Below, one piece after another: positions 39,217-47,820 of a stretch of 64,000 nt of DNA. The position numbers and the translations under genes were made by a program. Below the pieces are notes generated by a model. It ran no database searches. It was not told the DNA's origin and saw nothing but the letters and a program-made list of their open reading frames with translations. The number at the start of each line of letters is the position of its first letter. Within the stretch, counting starts at the first letter, position 1. Source of the stretch: Dehalococcoidia bacterium (GTDB lineage: Bacteria > Chloroflexota > Dehalococcoidia > SZUA-161); assembly GCA_014874385.1 (NCBI GenBank), contig JACWAE010000039.1, positions 1 through 64,000 on the forward strand, written 5' to 3'.

Positions 39217-40384
39217 TTATTTTATCCTCTGTGGTTAGGAATTCCGCTTCTTTTTCATAATATCCCGCTAACAGTTGCGCCTGTTCAATAAGTTTTTTCC
39301 TACGTTGCTCTATCGGAAGTTCTAAGAAAGCACGACGTTGCACAATGTTTTGAGGTTGCTGGACACCAATACTCGCACCTAACATACGCTCAGCTTCTTC
39401 TTGGTTAATCGCGCCTTCTCCAACTAAACGCGAGAGATTCCTCTTAAGCCATTGGGGGGTTTCTCTTTCTAACTCATCAGGTTCCTGTTTTTTCCAGCCC
39501 TGCTTACTTATGTACACACACCATCGCCTGTAATAGGTATCGTTAATAATGCCGAGATCTCGCATTCGACGCAGTAAGGCTTGAAGGCTTATCCCGAATT
39601 GTCTCTTTAAAATTAATAGTTCTGAGATGTGAACGTATGAACGCCTGGCTCCCACTTCTTTTATCAACCGCTCTCCAGGAACTAAAAACGCAGACCCAAA
39701 CCTGAAAGCTGCTTGTTCCTCATCAATGTTTGAAGGGATTTTCAAGACTGAATGCCCGAGTTCGTGAGTCAGGTTAAGTCGTTGCCTTTCCCCAGAAACT
39801 CCTTGCCGAGTAACGAGAGCGCCAGCTAATATATTCCCCGAAGTATCACGACCCAGCGCTGAAATGCCATCGAACTTTTCGTCTGCTTCAATTGAGAGTA
39901 TACAAAGTTGATGCTCCTCGAAAGTTCCTACTACGTTACTTATGGGACTTGCTCCAAGCTCCCAGAGCATTCTAATTTCATTGGCATGTTTCTCAGTATC
40001 TTCTAATGAAGAAATCACAAGTTGATTCCAAGGCAAAAAGTCCGGTTTGCCTTGTCCAATAAGAGTTTGTACTCTCACTCTATCTTCAAGACATTGGGTA
40101 ACAACACTTTTTACCCTAGCTTTCTCTCTCTCCGGTAAAGATGTGGCTTTACGATAGGCAATAAATTCTACAAAAATGTGAGAAGGTGAAAGAAGATAAT
40201 TCGCTTTTACACCAAGGGCAGCACTTAACTTGGTCAACACAATCGGTGATGGTTGCGCTTGATTTTGTTCATATTTAGACAGAGCTTGTTTAGTAACAAT
40301 CCCCCCCATTTTCTCAGCTAAAGCGTCCAAGGTCAGATTCTGGGCTAATCTAAGTTGTATTAATCGCTCACCGATCATTGGCAT
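39206..40384 (-). CDS. XRE-family HTH + ImmA/IrrE-type zinc metallopeptidase
   Basis: N-terminal RLIQLRLAQNLTLDALAEKMGGIVTKQALSKYEQNQAQPSP; LTHELGHSVLKIPSNIDEEQAAFRFGSAFLVP (HExxH). Confidence 0.9.
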   Translation of the reverse strand: MPMIGERLIQLRLAQNLTLDALAEKMGGIVTKQALSKYEQNQAQPSPIVLTKLSAALGVKANYLLSPSHIFVEFIAYRKATSLPEREKARVKSVVTQCLEDRVRVQTLIGQGKPDFLPWNQLVISSLEDTEKHANEIRMLWELGASPISNVVGTFEEHQLCILSIEADEKFDGISALGRDTSGNILAGALVTRQGVSGERQRLNLTHELGHSVLKIPSNIDEEQAAFRFGSAFLVPGERLIKEVGARRSYVHISELLILKRQFGISLQALLRRMRDLGIINDTYYRRWCVYISKQGWKKQEPDELERETPQWLKRNLSRLVGEGAINQEEAERMLGASIGVQQPQNIVQRRAFLELPIEQRRKKLIEQAQLLAGYYEKEAEFLTTEDKINDY

Positions 40385-40406
40385 TCTCCAGTCGTCTCAG
40401 TTGACA

Positions 40407-40435
40407 ATTATACATATTTATAGCGACTTTGTCAA
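40407..40435 (-). promoter_or_regulatory. Sigma70-type promoter for the XRE-ImmA gene
   Basis: Minus strand TTGACA-N17-TATAAT (exact consensus). Confidence 0.8.
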
Positions 40436-40545
40436 CTACTCACTGAACAGACTCTATCCATATACAAATAATCTTTAGCAGAACCTCCGACAACACAATT
40501 AATTGTTAAACAGTAACTAATAGATGTATAATGCAAACCTAACAG

Positions 40546-40574
40546 TTGACATATGGTAATTAATAAGATAAAAT
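40546..40574 (+). promoter_or_regulatory. Sigma70-type promoter for the HTH/UDG genes
   Basis: TTGACA-N17-TAAAAT ending 6 nt before the GTG start at 40581. Confidence 0.75.
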
Positions 40575-40580
40575 CAATGC

Positions 40581-40811
40581 GTGGATAGTATTCGTATACC
40601 AGTAAATCTATACAGCGTTTCTCAAGCCCTAACATTCTTGGAAGGACTCGGGCTAAAACTGTCCGATACGTGGTTACGAAAACGAATGAAAGATGAAAAG
40701 TTAGAGATTTACAGAGTCGGAAAGACGGAATTTGTAACCGAAACAGATCTTTATAGGCTCTCTTTGTTACCAAGAGCGAAGCCCGGGCCAAAAAAGAAAG
40801 CTCAAAAATAA
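40581..40811 (+). CDS. Small DNA-binding (excisionase/MerR-like HTH) protein
   Basis: SVSQALTFLEGLGLKLSDTWLRKRMKDEKLEIYRVGKTEFVTETDLYRL; Lys-rich tail. Confidence 0.6.
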   Translation: MDSIRIPVNLYSVSQALTFLEGLGLKLSDTWLRKRMKDEKLEIYRVGKTEFVTETDLYRLSLLPRAKPGPKKKAQK

Positions 40812-40812
40812 T

Positions 40813-41322
40813 TTGTTGGTGGTCGGAAACTTGAACGGTAAGAAGCCTTTAGTGTATTTCATCGGTTTATCAGCCAAACCGAACTGTGACCATCTCTCTC
40901 CACAAACTAACACTGGAAATATAGTTGAGCAAATTATTCATGGCCTTCCTTACGTAACAAGCGTTAAAACAAATCTTGTAAAGACCCCACCCCTTGACCA
41001 AAGAGGCAACCTTCGTTACCCTAACTTCAGTGAAATGGAACAAGGCTGGAAGGAATTACAAAATGAAATGGATCAGATGTTTCCTAACCTTTTAGTAACT
41101 CTAGGACAGCAAGTTTCCTTTTTCTTAAGATCACGGATGGGGATTCAACCCGTAAAGCCAATACTGCCGGCTGATTTCTCGTCTAAAACATATTTGTCAC
41201 AATCCGAACATCATCTACTTTCTGTTCATCATCCATCTTTTGTTTTTGTTTATAGAAGGAGATACATTGACAACTACGTTAACAATGTTGTTCAGTCAGT
41301 CTCTTCTCTAATCCTTGAATGA
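40813..41322 (+). CDS. Uracil-DNA glycosylase superfamily-like protein
   Basis: PLVYFIGLSAKPNCDHLSP...TSVKTNLVKTPPLD...LLVTLGQQVSFFL...LLSVHHPSFVF, resembling UDG motifs. Confidence 0.6.
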   Translation: MLVVGNLNGKKPLVYFIGLSAKPNCDHLSPQTNTGNIVEQIIHGLPYVTSVKTNLVKTPPLDQRGNLRYPNFSEMEQGWKELQNEMDQMFPNLLVTLGQQVSFFLRSRMGIQPVKPILPADFSSKTYLSQSEHHLLSVHHPSFVFVYRRRYIDNYVNNVVQSVSSLILE

Positions 41323-41446
41323 GAGTATTTCTATATGCAAGCGGCAATAGGGATTTTACAACCTTTATGCTGCCTTGCGTAGGTTGTGTTTAATAAATCC
41401 AGATAGACCGTCCTTCCCTAATGTATAAGCACCTGATAATTGAAGC

Positions 41447-41591
41447 TGACCATCCCCCCGAAAACCAGGCCAGTTGCTCTTAGAGTTCCCGTATAATAAA
41501 AGATGTATTGAGGAGGGACTCTATGAAGGCAAAAAGACATACGGAGGAACAGATCATCGCCGTGCTGAAAGAGGGAGAGGCGGGAGCCTGA
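41447..41591 (+). pseudogene. IS3-family (IS407-like) left end and truncated orfA
   Basis: ATG 41523: MKAKRHTEEQIIAVLKEGEAGA*; preceding TGACCATCCCCCCGAAAACCAGG resembles an IS3-type terminal repeat. Confidence 0.75.
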
Positions 41592-41600
41592 GCCCCGCTT

Positions 41601-42446
41601 CTATTTGTTTCCCGCCTCTCTAACCGCCACCCCCATAGCCCCCGGGCCAGCGTGAGTGCCAAGCACAGGGCCAACCCTTGTTAAATAGAGGGGCACATCG
41701 TGAAAAACTGACTTTATACGCCCGGCAAGCGCCTCAGCCTCTTCACCAGTGGTTGTATACGACACCGCTATTTCGCTAACACGGGGGAAGCCTTCCACAA
41801 AATCATAGAGACGATTGATAGCCTTGGCCCTGGTGCGCGCCACGCCAGCAAGCATAAGCTTACCATCACGAATGGTGAGAAAAGGCTTAACTCTCAACAC
41901 TGACCCCAGCAAGCCATAGCCCTTGCCAACACGCCCTCCCCTGACCACATATTTGAGGGTATCGAGAACCAATAAAAGATGCATCCGGGGGATAGATTGC
42001 CGCACCATCTCAGCCACTTTTTCCAGACTCGCTCCAGTTTTAGCCTCTTTAGCAGCAGCAATAGCCAGTATCCCATAGCTCATCGCCACCGACTGGGAGT
42101 CTATCACCTCAATGTGGCACTTCTTATTAACAAGCTCTTTGCCCAACAACGCTGAGTTGTAAACGCCACTTTCTCTAGATGTGAGATGTATCGAGATTAT
42201 TTCATCCGTCTCATCGGCAAGCTTATTATAGACATCAGCGAAGTCTTGCGGGGAAGGCACTGAAGTCGTGGGGAAAACTGAATCATGATCTAGCCTGGCG
42301 TAGACCTCATCCTCGCTTATATCCAACCTGTCACGGTAAGATTTGCCTCCAAACACTACATACGCAGGCACCACTGTAATGTCCCACTCTTTCGCCAACT
42401 GTGCCGGAATATCGGATGTGCTGTCGACCACAACCTTTACCGTCAT
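41601..42446 (-). CDS. DegV family protein
   Basis: VKVVVDSTSDIPAQLAKEWDITVVPAYVVFGGKSYRD; TSVPSPQDF; THAGPGAMGVAV. Confidence 0.93.
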   Translation of the reverse strand: MTVKVVVDSTSDIPAQLAKEWDITVVPAYVVFGGKSYRDRLDISEDEVYARLDHDSVFPTTSVPSPQDFADVYNKLADETDEIISIHLTSRESGVYNSALLGKELVNKKCHIEVIDSQSVAMSYGILAIAAAKEAKTGASLEKVAEMVRQSIPRMHLLLVLDTLKYVVRGGRVGKGYGLLGSVLRVKPFLTIRDGKLMLAGVARTRAKAINRLYDFVEGFPRVSEIAVSYTTTGEEAEALAGRIKSVFHDVPLYLTRVGPVLGTHAGPGAMGVAVREAGNK

Positions 42447-42557
42447 ACAACTCCTTCAAACCTATTTTACAATACTCGCTTAGCCTGGCAACCTGCGCAC
42501 TTGCTCCCCGTCCACTGGCCTAAGCGCAGAGTTAAAACTATAATCATAAGATCACAG

Positions 42558-44531
42558 TCAATCAGCCTCGCTTTTGAAGAAGCTGGTAGCAAGAGGCGGC
42601 AAGGTCATGTTCAGGGAGTATGGGCGGCCATGAAATGAAATAGGTTCAGCTTCGATGCCACCCAGATTACCCTGGCCGCTGCCTCCATAGTCCTTGGCGT
42701 CACCGTTCAGAAGCTCTTTCCAGAAACCGCTGCGCGGGACGCCCACCCTGTAGTTGAACCTGGTCATAGGTGTAAAATTGCAGACAACAAGCACAATATT
42801 GTCCGCCGCACGACCTTTACGCAAGAAGCTGATGATATTCTGATCTGAGTCGTTGCAATCTACCCACTCGAATCCAGCCGGGCTGAAGTCAAGCTCATTG
42901 AGCGACGGCTCGCTTTTGTAGAGGTGATTCAGGTCCTCAACCCATTTCTGAAGGCCGATATGCGGGGCATAATCAAGGAGATGCCACTCCAAGCTCTGGT
43001 CGTGGTTCCATTCCTGCCACTGGCCAAACTCTCCACCCATGAAAAGTAATTTCTTCCCCGGCTGGCTATACATATATCCCAGGAGCAGCCTCAGGTTAGC
43101 GAACTTCTGCCAGAGGTCACCCGGCATCTTGCTCAGGAGCGCTCCTTTGCCATGTACCACCTCATCATGAGAAAGAGGAAGAACAAAGTTCTCGGTGAAG
43201 GCATAGATCATGCGAAAGGTCAACTGGTTGTGATGGTATTTCCTGTAGATTGGGTCTCTGGTAATGTACACCAAAGTATCATGCATCCAGCCCATGTCCC
43301 ATTTAGCGCCGAATCCCAGGCCACCCACATATGTCGGTCTGGATACCATGGGCCAGGCAGTGGACTCCTCGGCGAATGTCTGAATATCCGGATGTTTTTT
43401 ATAGACCTCCTCGTTGAAGCGGCGCAAAAAGTCGATGGCATCAAGGTTCTCTTTGCCCCCGTATTTATTGGGTATCCAGTTACCATCCTTACGAGAATAG
43501 TCCAGATAGAGCATGGAGGCAACTGCATCCAAACGCAGGCCATCTGCATGATATTTATCCAGCCAGAATAGTGCACTGCTGATAAGAAAGCTTCGCACTT
43601 CGTTCCGCCCGTAGTTGAAGATAAAGCTGTTCCAGTCGGGATGAAGCCCTTTATGGGGGTCAGCGTGCTCGTAGAGATGAGTTCCATCGAAAAAGCCCAA
43701 CCCGTGTTCATCGGTGGGAAAGTGCGACGGCACCCAATCCAGGATGACCCCGATGCCGTGCTGGTGCAGGGTATCAACCAAATACATAAAGTCCTGAGGA
43801 GTGCCATAGCGACTCGTGGGAGCGAAATAGCCGGTTGCCTGGTAGCCCCAGGAGGCATAAAAAGGATGCTCCATAATGGGGAGGAGCTCGACATGGGTAA
43901 AGCCCATATGCTGGACATACTCAACCAGCCTCACCGCCAGTTCCTTGTATGTCAGAGGGCGGTTCCCCTCCTCGGGCACACGCCGCCAGGAACCCAGATG
44001 CACCTCGTAGATAGAAATGGCGCTATCCAATGAGTTGCGGCTGCGGCGTTTCTCCATCCATTCCCCATCACCCCAGGTGTAGTCCAGATTCCAAACAATG
44101 GAGGCCGTCTTGGGAGACACCTCGTTATAAAACGCAAACGGATCCGTTTTATCTGCTCGATAGCCACTGTACCTGGAACAGACATAGTACTTGTAAAGTA
44201 TTCCCTTCCCCAAGCCGGAGATGAAGCATTCCCAGATTCCCGACTGGCCTCTGGAACGCATGGGGTGGCTCGCCCTGTTCCAGCCATTGAAGTCCCCCGT
44301 GATATACACCTGCTCGGCATCAGGAGCCCATACGGCGAAATAAGTACCCTCTACACCATCTTTACTGAGATAATGTGCCCCCAGCTTGTCATAGAGGCAG
44401 AAGTGATTCCCCTCGTTAAATAGGTAGAGGTCATCCTCGGTCAATAGAGTCATATCATAGGACACCTGATAACTCCCGTCCTTCAACAAAGGAGTCGGCG
44501 TCAGCTCGCTATTGTCTCTTCTCTCCATCAC
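42558..44531 (-). CDS. glgB: 1,4-alpha-glucan branching enzyme
   Basis: [77 protein letters not shown]. Confidence 0.95.
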   Translation of the reverse strand: MMERRDNSELTPTPLLKDGSYQVSYDMTLLTEDDLYLFNEGNHFCLYDKLGAHYLSKDGVEGTYFAVWAPDAEQVYITGDFNGWNRASHPMRSRGQSGIWECFISGLGKGILYKYYVCSRYSGYRADKTDPFAFYNEVSPKTASIVWNLDYTWGDGEWMEKRRSRNSLDSAISIYEVHLGSWRRVPEEGNRPLTYKELAVRLVEYVQHMGFTHVELLPIMEHPFYASWGYQATGYFAPTSRYGTPQDFMYLVDTLHQHGIGVILDWVPSHFPTDEHGLGFFDGTHLYEHADPHKGLHPDWNSFIFNYGRNEVRSFLISSALFWLDKYHADGLRLDAVASMLYLDYSRKDGNWIPNKYGGKENLDAIDFLRRFNEEVYKKHPDIQTFAEESTAWPMVSRPTYVGGLGFGAKWDMGWMHDTLVYITRDPIYRKYHHNQLTFRMIYAFTENFVLPLSHDEVVHGKGALLSKMPGDLWQKFANLRLLLGYMYSQPGKKLLFMGGEFGQWQEWNHDQSLEWHLLDYAPHIGLQKWVEDLNHLYKSEPSLNELDFSPAGFEWVDCNDSDQNIISFLRKGRAADNIVLVVCNFTPMTRFNYRVGVPRSGFWKELLNGDAKDYGGSGQGNLGGIEAEPISFHGRPYSLNMTLPPLATSFFKSEAD

Positions 44532-44730
44532 TGCAAACCTCTCACCTCGGCTGCGTATATCCTATATTTTTATCTACCTCATTCTCGCCAAGTATAAGAC
44601 GCTTCGGGTTCAAGGTCAAGGGCTATTACTCCAGATGCTAGGGGGAATTGACCAGGTAGCCTGTTAATCAATGCAAAGGAAATGGTAATATCTAGAGACT
44701 TAGTCTGTAATTGGCTTGCAGCAGACGCAG

Positions 44731-45165
44731 TCAGAGTCGTTTATGCATTTTGATATGCCTGATGTTAGCTTCCCAGAACGGTGAGCCTGATTCCTGAAAG
44801 CCACATGACTTATAGAACTCGACTGCCCCTTCTTGCGCATGGATGACTAATTGCTGCACTTGTTTGTCCCTTAGTTCTTCATCGAGGAAGGCAATGAGCC
44901 CTCTTCCTATCCCCTTATGTCGAAAAGCTTTGGTAACAGCCATTCTTTCCAATTTTGCTTCATTGTTCCCTAGAAATCGAACTCTGGCAGTGCCGATAAT
45001 TTGCGCTCCGTCCTCGACCACGACATGCAGTGCATCGCGGTCACTGTTATCGAACACCAGGTCTTCTGAAATACCTTGCTCACGAACGAAAACCTGCCTC
45101 CTTACATCAAAGGCCTCTCTTAAGTCTGCGTCGCTTGCCATCAATTTGTATGTGAGTTTGCTCAT
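44731..45165 (-). CDS. GNAT family N-acetyltransferase
   Basis: VRRQVFVREQGISEDLVFDNSDRDALHVV...LERMAVTKAFRHKGIGRGLIAFL. Confidence 0.9.
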   Translation of the reverse strand: MSKLTYKLMASDADLREAFDVRRQVFVREQGISEDLVFDNSDRDALHVVVEDGAQIIGTARVRFLGNNEAKLERMAVTKAFRHKGIGRGLIAFLDEELRDKQVQQLVIHAQEGAVEFYKSCGFQESGSPFWEANIRHIKMHKRL

Positions 45166-45182
45166 ATCGGTGTAAATAAATA

Positions 45183-45533
45183 TCACTTGCATTGGCGCTG
45201 ATTGAGAATAACAGAATCATCCCTGAATTGCTCGCCGGCAGCCCGCTCGAAGGCGTTCACCAGGTCGGCAATCGTAAGTCTCTTCTTGTCTTCTTCACCA
45301 ACGTCTATTACAAGCCGACCTCTGTGCATCATAACCAGCCTGTTTCCGTACCGTAAGGCAATATCCATATTATGGGTAACCATAATTGTGGTCATTTTTT
45401 CACGGCGCACGATGAAATCACTTAGTTGAAGCACGGTTTCAGCAGTCTTCGGGTCCAGAGTAGCTATATGTTCGTCGAGTAGCAGTATACTGGGCTTGCT
45501 CAGAGTAGCCATTACCAGGGCCAGAGCCTGTCT
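45183..45533 (-). pseudogene. ABC transporter ATP-binding protein, C-terminal fragment
   Basis: (D)QRQALALVMATLSKPSILLLDEHIATLDPKTAETVL...TIMVTHNMDIALRYGNRLVMMHRG; Walker A and start of the LSGGQ signature missing. Confidence 0.8.
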
Positions 45534-45538
45534 TTGGT

Positions 45539-45754
45539 CATGGCATTAGCCTTGACCTCAACACGTCCAAGGGCCAGGAAATAGCTAAGAAGCTGGTTTC
45601 TTGGGCGGACATTGTCACGGATAGCATGTCTCCGGGAGCCATGGCTAAGTGTAGTTTAGTTCCTGGGGTCTCTGACGATGAGATTGCTGATCTGCTCATT
45701 GAAGGAGTGGTCAACACGGAAACCGATATGCCCGAGGTACTGGGCGCTAAATAA
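45539..45754 (+). pseudogene. Internally deleted CaiB/BaiF CoA-transferase remnant
   Basis: HGISLDLNTSKGQEIAKKLVSWADIVTDSMSPGAMAK joined to SLVPGVSDDEIADLLIEGVVNTETDMPEVLGAK*. Confidence 0.75.
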
Positions 45755-45871
45755 TAAGGCTAATCACATTTGAACTGCTACTTGAAAACGGTTGGGGAGG
45801 TTTTTATAAATATCTAAACCGGAAGCCGGCGGTATAAGAAGGACTGCACTAATGAATAATTACACTATAAG

Positions 45872-46558
45872 TTAAAACCAGAGACTGGTATCCAATACTA
45901 CGCGCAAGCCCGAAATTTTTACAGCACTCCGGTGATATCCATACGGGAATAACTTTTCAAGGTCTCCCAAATCGATGTTATTTGATTCACAGCATTCGAA
46001 TACCGTGGGCACGATACCACTCTTTTGATAATTATCACGAAGGAAATAAATTATCTTCCAGTGTTTATCTGTCAGACCCCCGGGTATTTTCATTTCCAGC
46101 GCCTTGTTAATCGCAAATTCCTCGTCCCATTCGGAGGGATCGATGAGAAATCCTTCCGCGTCGATTCGATAGCTTTTTTCTCTTTGGTTAATTTCAGATT
46201 TCTCGATTGGACGTACAGGGCCCGGTTCTCTATAATAATTTACAATATGATCCCCGTGGTTTAATCCTGCAATTAAGCAGGCGCCTCTGTGGTATCCTGT
46301 CGGGAACAGTTCCTTAAGTTCCAGCCATGTTAGTTCATTCGCTCTGCAAGTTTCATACACTGTAGGGCACTTTCCGTTTTGATAAAATGAATCTCGGATA
46401 AAATGAATTATGGCCCAGTGTTTTTCTGAGAGTTTTTCGGACATGCCGAGTTTTGATGCTATTAGGATAGCGAAGTTTTCATCCCACTGATTATCGTCAA
46501 CTAAAAAACCTTCGTCATCTATGTTATAGTTCTTATCTTTATAAGTAATGGTCTTCAT
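45872..46558 (-). CDS. Tandem DsrC/TusE-like two-domain protein
   Basis: Two DsrC-like repeats: DDEGFLVDDNQWDENFAI...LSEKHWAIIHFIRDSFYQNGKCPTVYETCRANELTWLELKELFPTGYHRGACLIAGL and DAEGFLIDPSEWDEEFAI...LTDKHWKIIYFLRDNYQKSGIVPTVFECCESNNIDLGDLEKLFPYGYHRSAVKISGL. Confidence 0.82.
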   Translation of the reverse strand: MKTITYKDKNYNIDDEGFLVDDNQWDENFAILIASKLGMSEKLSEKHWAIIHFIRDSFYQNGKCPTVYETCRANELTWLELKELFPTGYHRGACLIAGLNHGDHIVNYYREPGPVRPIEKSEINQREKSYRIDAEGFLIDPSEWDEEFAINKALEMKIPGGLTDKHWKIIYFLRDNYQKSGIVPTVFECCESNNIDLGDLEKLFPYGYHRSAVKISGLRVVLDTSLWF

Positions 46559-46647
46559 TTTTCATTCCCTGCCCTCGCTAGAAACATGACACGCTTTTAA
46601 TGCTATGGTTCTCTAAATCTTTTATATTCGCCAGTCATTATTGTACT

Positions 46648-46671
46648 GGTCTGGTTATCTGTAACCTGACC
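46648..46671. promoter_or_regulatory. Inverted repeat GGTCTGGTTA-tctg-TAACCTGACC in divergent intergenic region
   Basis: 10-nt arms with one mismatch, between the DsrC-like and hydrogenase genes. Confidence 0.4.
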
Positions 46672-46925
46672 AATAAATAGATTTATTTTTAATATCCTCA
46701 AATATATATTTTCAATTATTTTATAAGATTTGATTAGGGCAATAATGCTTGTTTCTGGCGAATCAGTTAGGCAATTTAATCTAACACCATTTGAGTATTT
46801 TTACCTACCTGGAACAAGCATTAATACTGTGCAAGAGTTAATAGCTCTACCTGTAATATAATAAGAATATCCAGTACAAAGTTTGTAATTATTCAAATCA
46901 GGAAGTCATACCAAGGAGACTAACA

Positions 46926-47819
46926 ATGCCACAATCACCAGTCGAAGAGTATCCAGTGATTTGGTTACAGGGCGCTACCTGCACAGGGTGTTCGGTATCG
47001 GTTCTCAATTCAGTCAGCCCTACGATCAAGAATGTGCTGGTTGACGAGGTAATCCCCGGCAAGCACGTTAATCTCAGATTTCAGGCTACGGTGATGGCAG
47101 GGGCAGGAGAACTTGTAATCAAAGCATTGGAAGAGACCTGGAAAGCAAAAAAAGGAAACTATGTGCTGGTAGTCGAGGGCGCGATCCCCATGAAAGCAGG
47201 CGGCGCTTACGGCTCGATCGGCGAAAATAAGGACGGCAAGCCAGTATCTATAGCCACTAGAGTTGAAACCCTCGGGCGTGACGCGCTTGCAGTAATCGCT
47301 CTCGGCACGTGCGCTTCCTGGGGCGGTATCCCGGCTGCCAAACCTAATCCTTCGCAATGCGTCAATGTGATGCAAATTTTTCAATCTGAGGGCATAACTA
47401 CCCCCCTGATCAATGTACCCGGTTGTCCACCCCATCCCGACTGGTTTGTTGGAACAGTGGCGAGCTTGTTGCTCAACGGCTTACCGAAGAACGGTGAATT
47501 GGACGAAATTCATCGTCCCCGATTATTCTACGGGCAATTAATTCATGAAAACTGCCCTCGACGTGCCTATTATGATGAGAAGAAATTCGCTAAAAAGCTA
47601 AGTGAACCTGGCTGTCTCTATGAACTGGGCTGCAAAGGGCCAGTTACCCACGCAGATTGCGCCACGAGAATGTGGAATAACAAGATTAACTGGTGCGTCG
47701 GTTGCGGGGGACTGTGTATCGGCTGCGCTGCTCCTGGTTTCCCGGACCTTGTTTCCCCGTTATATGAAAAGACACCAGACATCACGTTACCGAATATAGG
47801 TCAAAGGGTGGTTCAGTAA
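46926..47819 (+). CDS. [NiFe] hydrogenase small subunit, no Tat signal
   Basis: VIWLQGATCTGCSVSVLN; GTCASWGGIPAAKPNP; NVPGCPPHPDW; CYS-rich CATRMWNNKINWCVGCGGLCIGCAAPGFPD. Confidence 0.93.
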   Translation: MPQSPVEEYPVIWLQGATCTGCSVSVLNSVSPTIKNVLVDEVIPGKHVNLRFQATVMAGAGELVIKALEETWKAKKGNYVLVVEGAIPMKAGGAYGSIGENKDGKPVSIATRVETLGRDALAVIALGTCASWGGIPAAKPNPSQCVNVMQIFQSEGITTPLINVPGCPPHPDWFVGTVASLLLNGLPKNGELDEIHRPRLFYGQLIHENCPRRAYYDEKKFAKKLSEPGCLYELGCKGPVTHADCATRMWNNKINWCVGCGGLCIGCAAPGFPDLVSPLYEKTPDITLPNIGQRVVQ

Positions 47820-47820
47820 A

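Noticed and set aside
43220-43924. 234-aa alternative-frame ORF inside glgB
   Set aside because: Shadow frame of a clear GlgB coding sequence.
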